From Arcuatula senhousia (taxonomy: Eukaryota > Mollusca > Bivalvia > Mytilida > Mytilidae), in assembly GCA_963971305.1 (NCBI GenBank), contig OZ020303.1:46550106-46614105 (forward strand): DNA of 64,000 bases, written 5' to 3'. Shown here piece by piece: positions 62,309-64,000 of the stretch. The first letter of the stretch is position 1, and the number at the start of each line of letters is the position of its first letter. Under the pieces are notes generated by a model. It saw nothing but the letters and a program-made list of their open reading frames with translations. It did not search any database and was not told the origin of the DNA. Both the position numbers and the translations under genes were made by a program.

Positions 62309-64000
62309 ATGGAGAAAACAAAAGATTGTATTTTACGTGACATGATTTTTTCTATACTAGTATCATGTAAAGTTTTTAGTACGTTTTTAAAGTCAATATA
62401 GTCCATTATTATCTATCTGGACTCAAGATGTAAGTGTTGGTTAGTCGAATATTTTGGGATAAATTCAAAATCAAAATTGTATTCATTATATGCAAATGTT
62501 TATACTGAAAAAAGCTTTCTTCAAAAATGATATGATATTCTAGATTTTTTAAATATACCTTTTTAAACAACTATGATGTATGATTGAAGACTATATATCA
62601 AACTGATGCCGTGATAATCATTTCTGAATTCAATATTCAAATCATCAGTTATTTTTAAAATGTAAAAATCACAAGCCTTTATTTTCTGTATTTTACGTGT
62701 CATTGTTAGATTTTTAATGAACATGTTCTATTTTTGTCTGTTGGTATGTTATTATGTTAGTTTCTTAAAGTTCTTGTTGAATTTGTTAGTTTTGAATAAA
62801 TTTCAACCTTGAATCCTGATGAGTGTTTGATATTAGAATTGTAAAATAACATGTATTTTACGTGACAATTTATACCCTTTTATGGAATAGTTGTCAATCA
62901 GTAGAAGTTCTGAGGAAATCGATCAACCAGATTAAAACATATCAAAATATTGATAATATTACAGCTTAGCAATAGAAAATAGATTTACATGTAAATTTGA
63001 GCCAATGTTATGATTTGAAAGATGTTCAAAATTAAAATTACGACAATTATCTGAAAAACATGTTAAAAGATCGAAATCATATGTTATTTTTATTGAACTT
63101 GTTACTACAAAAATTGTGATTCATGTACTATTGTTAATAGAAAGTATACTTTATCTAAAACAAGAAAGAATTGTTTTTGAAAGTTGTATTGGACGGTGCT
63201 ATGCTTGTTCTTTCTAACCACACAATACTTTGTCACGTAAAAGACATGTTAATTTACAAGGTAACTTCCATCAGTTATAAAATTAAAAGATGTAATGTGC
63301 CAAACTGCCCTTGAAGTGAAAAATATTTCTGAAACCTTCCCTTTTCAAATACAATAATGATCTTTCATTCTTTAGGGAATTTTTTTTTCGATTTTGTCCT
63401 AATCGAATTGGCCCAATAAATGAGAATGAGTGATGGAGACTTAATGAAGAAATTCCATGGCTAGTGAATATCATTCAGGGGAGATAATTCTACTTTATCT
63501 TTTCAAAATGAAGCTGGAATAAGTTTTGTTGTGTCCTATGAAAAAGCAATGGTTGAAGCCGATGCATTTGCTTACTGTTGATTCATTATCATTTGTTGGG
63601 TATCAATTTTCATGTTTTTCATTTGTGGGATTGACCCATGAAATTTGATAACACATTAAAAGGAAATTTAACATTTACCTGTATGCTGCAGCCTTCAAAA
63701 CCATGAATTGATACTTTTTCATCAAACCAGAAAAACAGAAAAATTGGTACCCACTAAAATAAATGAATATACAGTATACTGACAAATAATGTACCATATT
63801 AAAGAGGTATCAGCATTTAAAGTGTTACATATTATTTACATGTATATATAAATAAATATATCATGTATTTGTGTGAAAAGAAAATAGAACCTTAAATTAA
63901 TTTTATTCTTTGTTCTTAAATGATGACAAGAAATATTTTCTCATGCTAGAAAAGGATCAATGAAATCTTTTGTTTGTAAATTTTATTGCTAAGAATTCAA
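62309..64000. other. Element B 3' region and ASXL intron 8
   Basis: AT-rich. Holds the right motif copies (62331, 62691, 62856, 63231) and the candidate right end at 63433. Beyond that to 64000 there is only a GGTATCAATTTTCATG / CCCATGAAATTTGATAAC low-copy repeat near 63590-63650. No coding frame. Confidence 0.45.

Larger units (their letters stand above)
58129..63433 (+). mobile_element. Element B: DDE-type gene flanked by TTTTACGTGACA motifs
   Basis: Candidate termini are a perfect 16-bp inverted pair, TCACTCATTCTCATTT at 58129-58144 and its complement at 63418-63433. No clear target duplication was seen. Motif copies (+ is TTTTACGTGACA): plus at 58519, 58713, 58865 and 58882; minus at 59206, 59227 and 59574; gene 59759-62308; plus at 62331, 62691 and 62856; minus at 63231. 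The order X X X X, Y Y Y, gene, X X X, Y mirrors element A with an unrelated motif. The outermost copies extend to TTTTACGTGACAACGTACTT and TTTTACGTGACAAAGTATTG (right, inverted), agreeing at 17 of 20. It lies in ASXL intron 8, same strand. Confidence 0.75.

Noticed and set aside
1..64000. tRNA, rRNA or CRISPR-like arrays
   Set aside because: The tandem repeats seen (82, 146-147 and about 175 bp) are transposon cores, and no cloverleaf or rRNA sequence was recognised by eye.

Overview
The window is eukaryotic, AT-rich and intron-dense, and is packed with small DNA transposons, nested insertions and tandem-core repeats with ACGG-type microsatellites. That repeat content is typical of bivalve molluscs, so a mytilid-like bivalve is my best guess. 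No tRNA, rRNA or CRISPR was seen.

Two host genes account for most of the window and are transcribed away from each other. On the minus strand, 22 coding exons between 38044 and 6481 all join in phase and encode a roughly 990-residue coiled-coil protein that I identify as CCDC178. On the plus strand, exons at 41664-57710 encode the N-terminal part of an Additional sex combs-like protein (ASXL): the HARE-HTH domain, a linker, and the start of the ASXH/DEUBAD domain. The gene runs off the right edge. CCDC178 and ASXL3 are also head-to-head neighbours in human, so the pairing looks like ancient microsynteny and supports both names.

Three gene-bearing elements sit in the introns. (1) CCDC178 intron 3 holds a 5.9-kb element at 30902-36783, with 58-bp perfect terminal inverted repeats and a 10-bp target duplication. 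It carries a spliced plus-strand gene of the DUF6589 type. (2) ASXL intron 1 holds element A (about 42.6-49.9 kb). (3) The ASXL intron after 57710 holds element B (about 58.1-63.4 kb). A and B encode diverged members of one family: a basic N-terminus, a coiled coil, a D-D-E RNase H-like core and an SH3/Tudor-like C-terminus. Each gene is flanked by copies of its own short motif (TGTACGGTAATGACA in A, TTTTACGTGACA in B), laid out with the same inverted-symmetric orientation pattern. I regard this as the best candidate for an undescribed mobile-element system.

Left to right: a hAT-type element with 8-bp target duplication (165-2557); degenerate repeats and a MITE (2.6-4.5 kb); the 3' flank of CCDC178 (4.9-6.5 kb); the last CCDC178 intron, with a rearranged BEL/Pao retroelement inside a Harbinger-like MITE (7.1-8.8 kb); CCDC178 exons interspersed with repeats (8.9-30.1 kb); the DUF6589 element (30.9-36.8 kb); CCDC178 5' exons (36.9-38.1 kb); the divergent promoter interval with a TA-flanked element containing a 176-bp palindrome (38.1-41.7 kb); ASXL with elements A and B, two nearly identical 670-bp MITEs, a second hAT-like element and a tandem array with estrogen-response-element palindromes (41.7-64 kb).

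All calls come from reading the sequence. No database search, alignment program or expression data was used.
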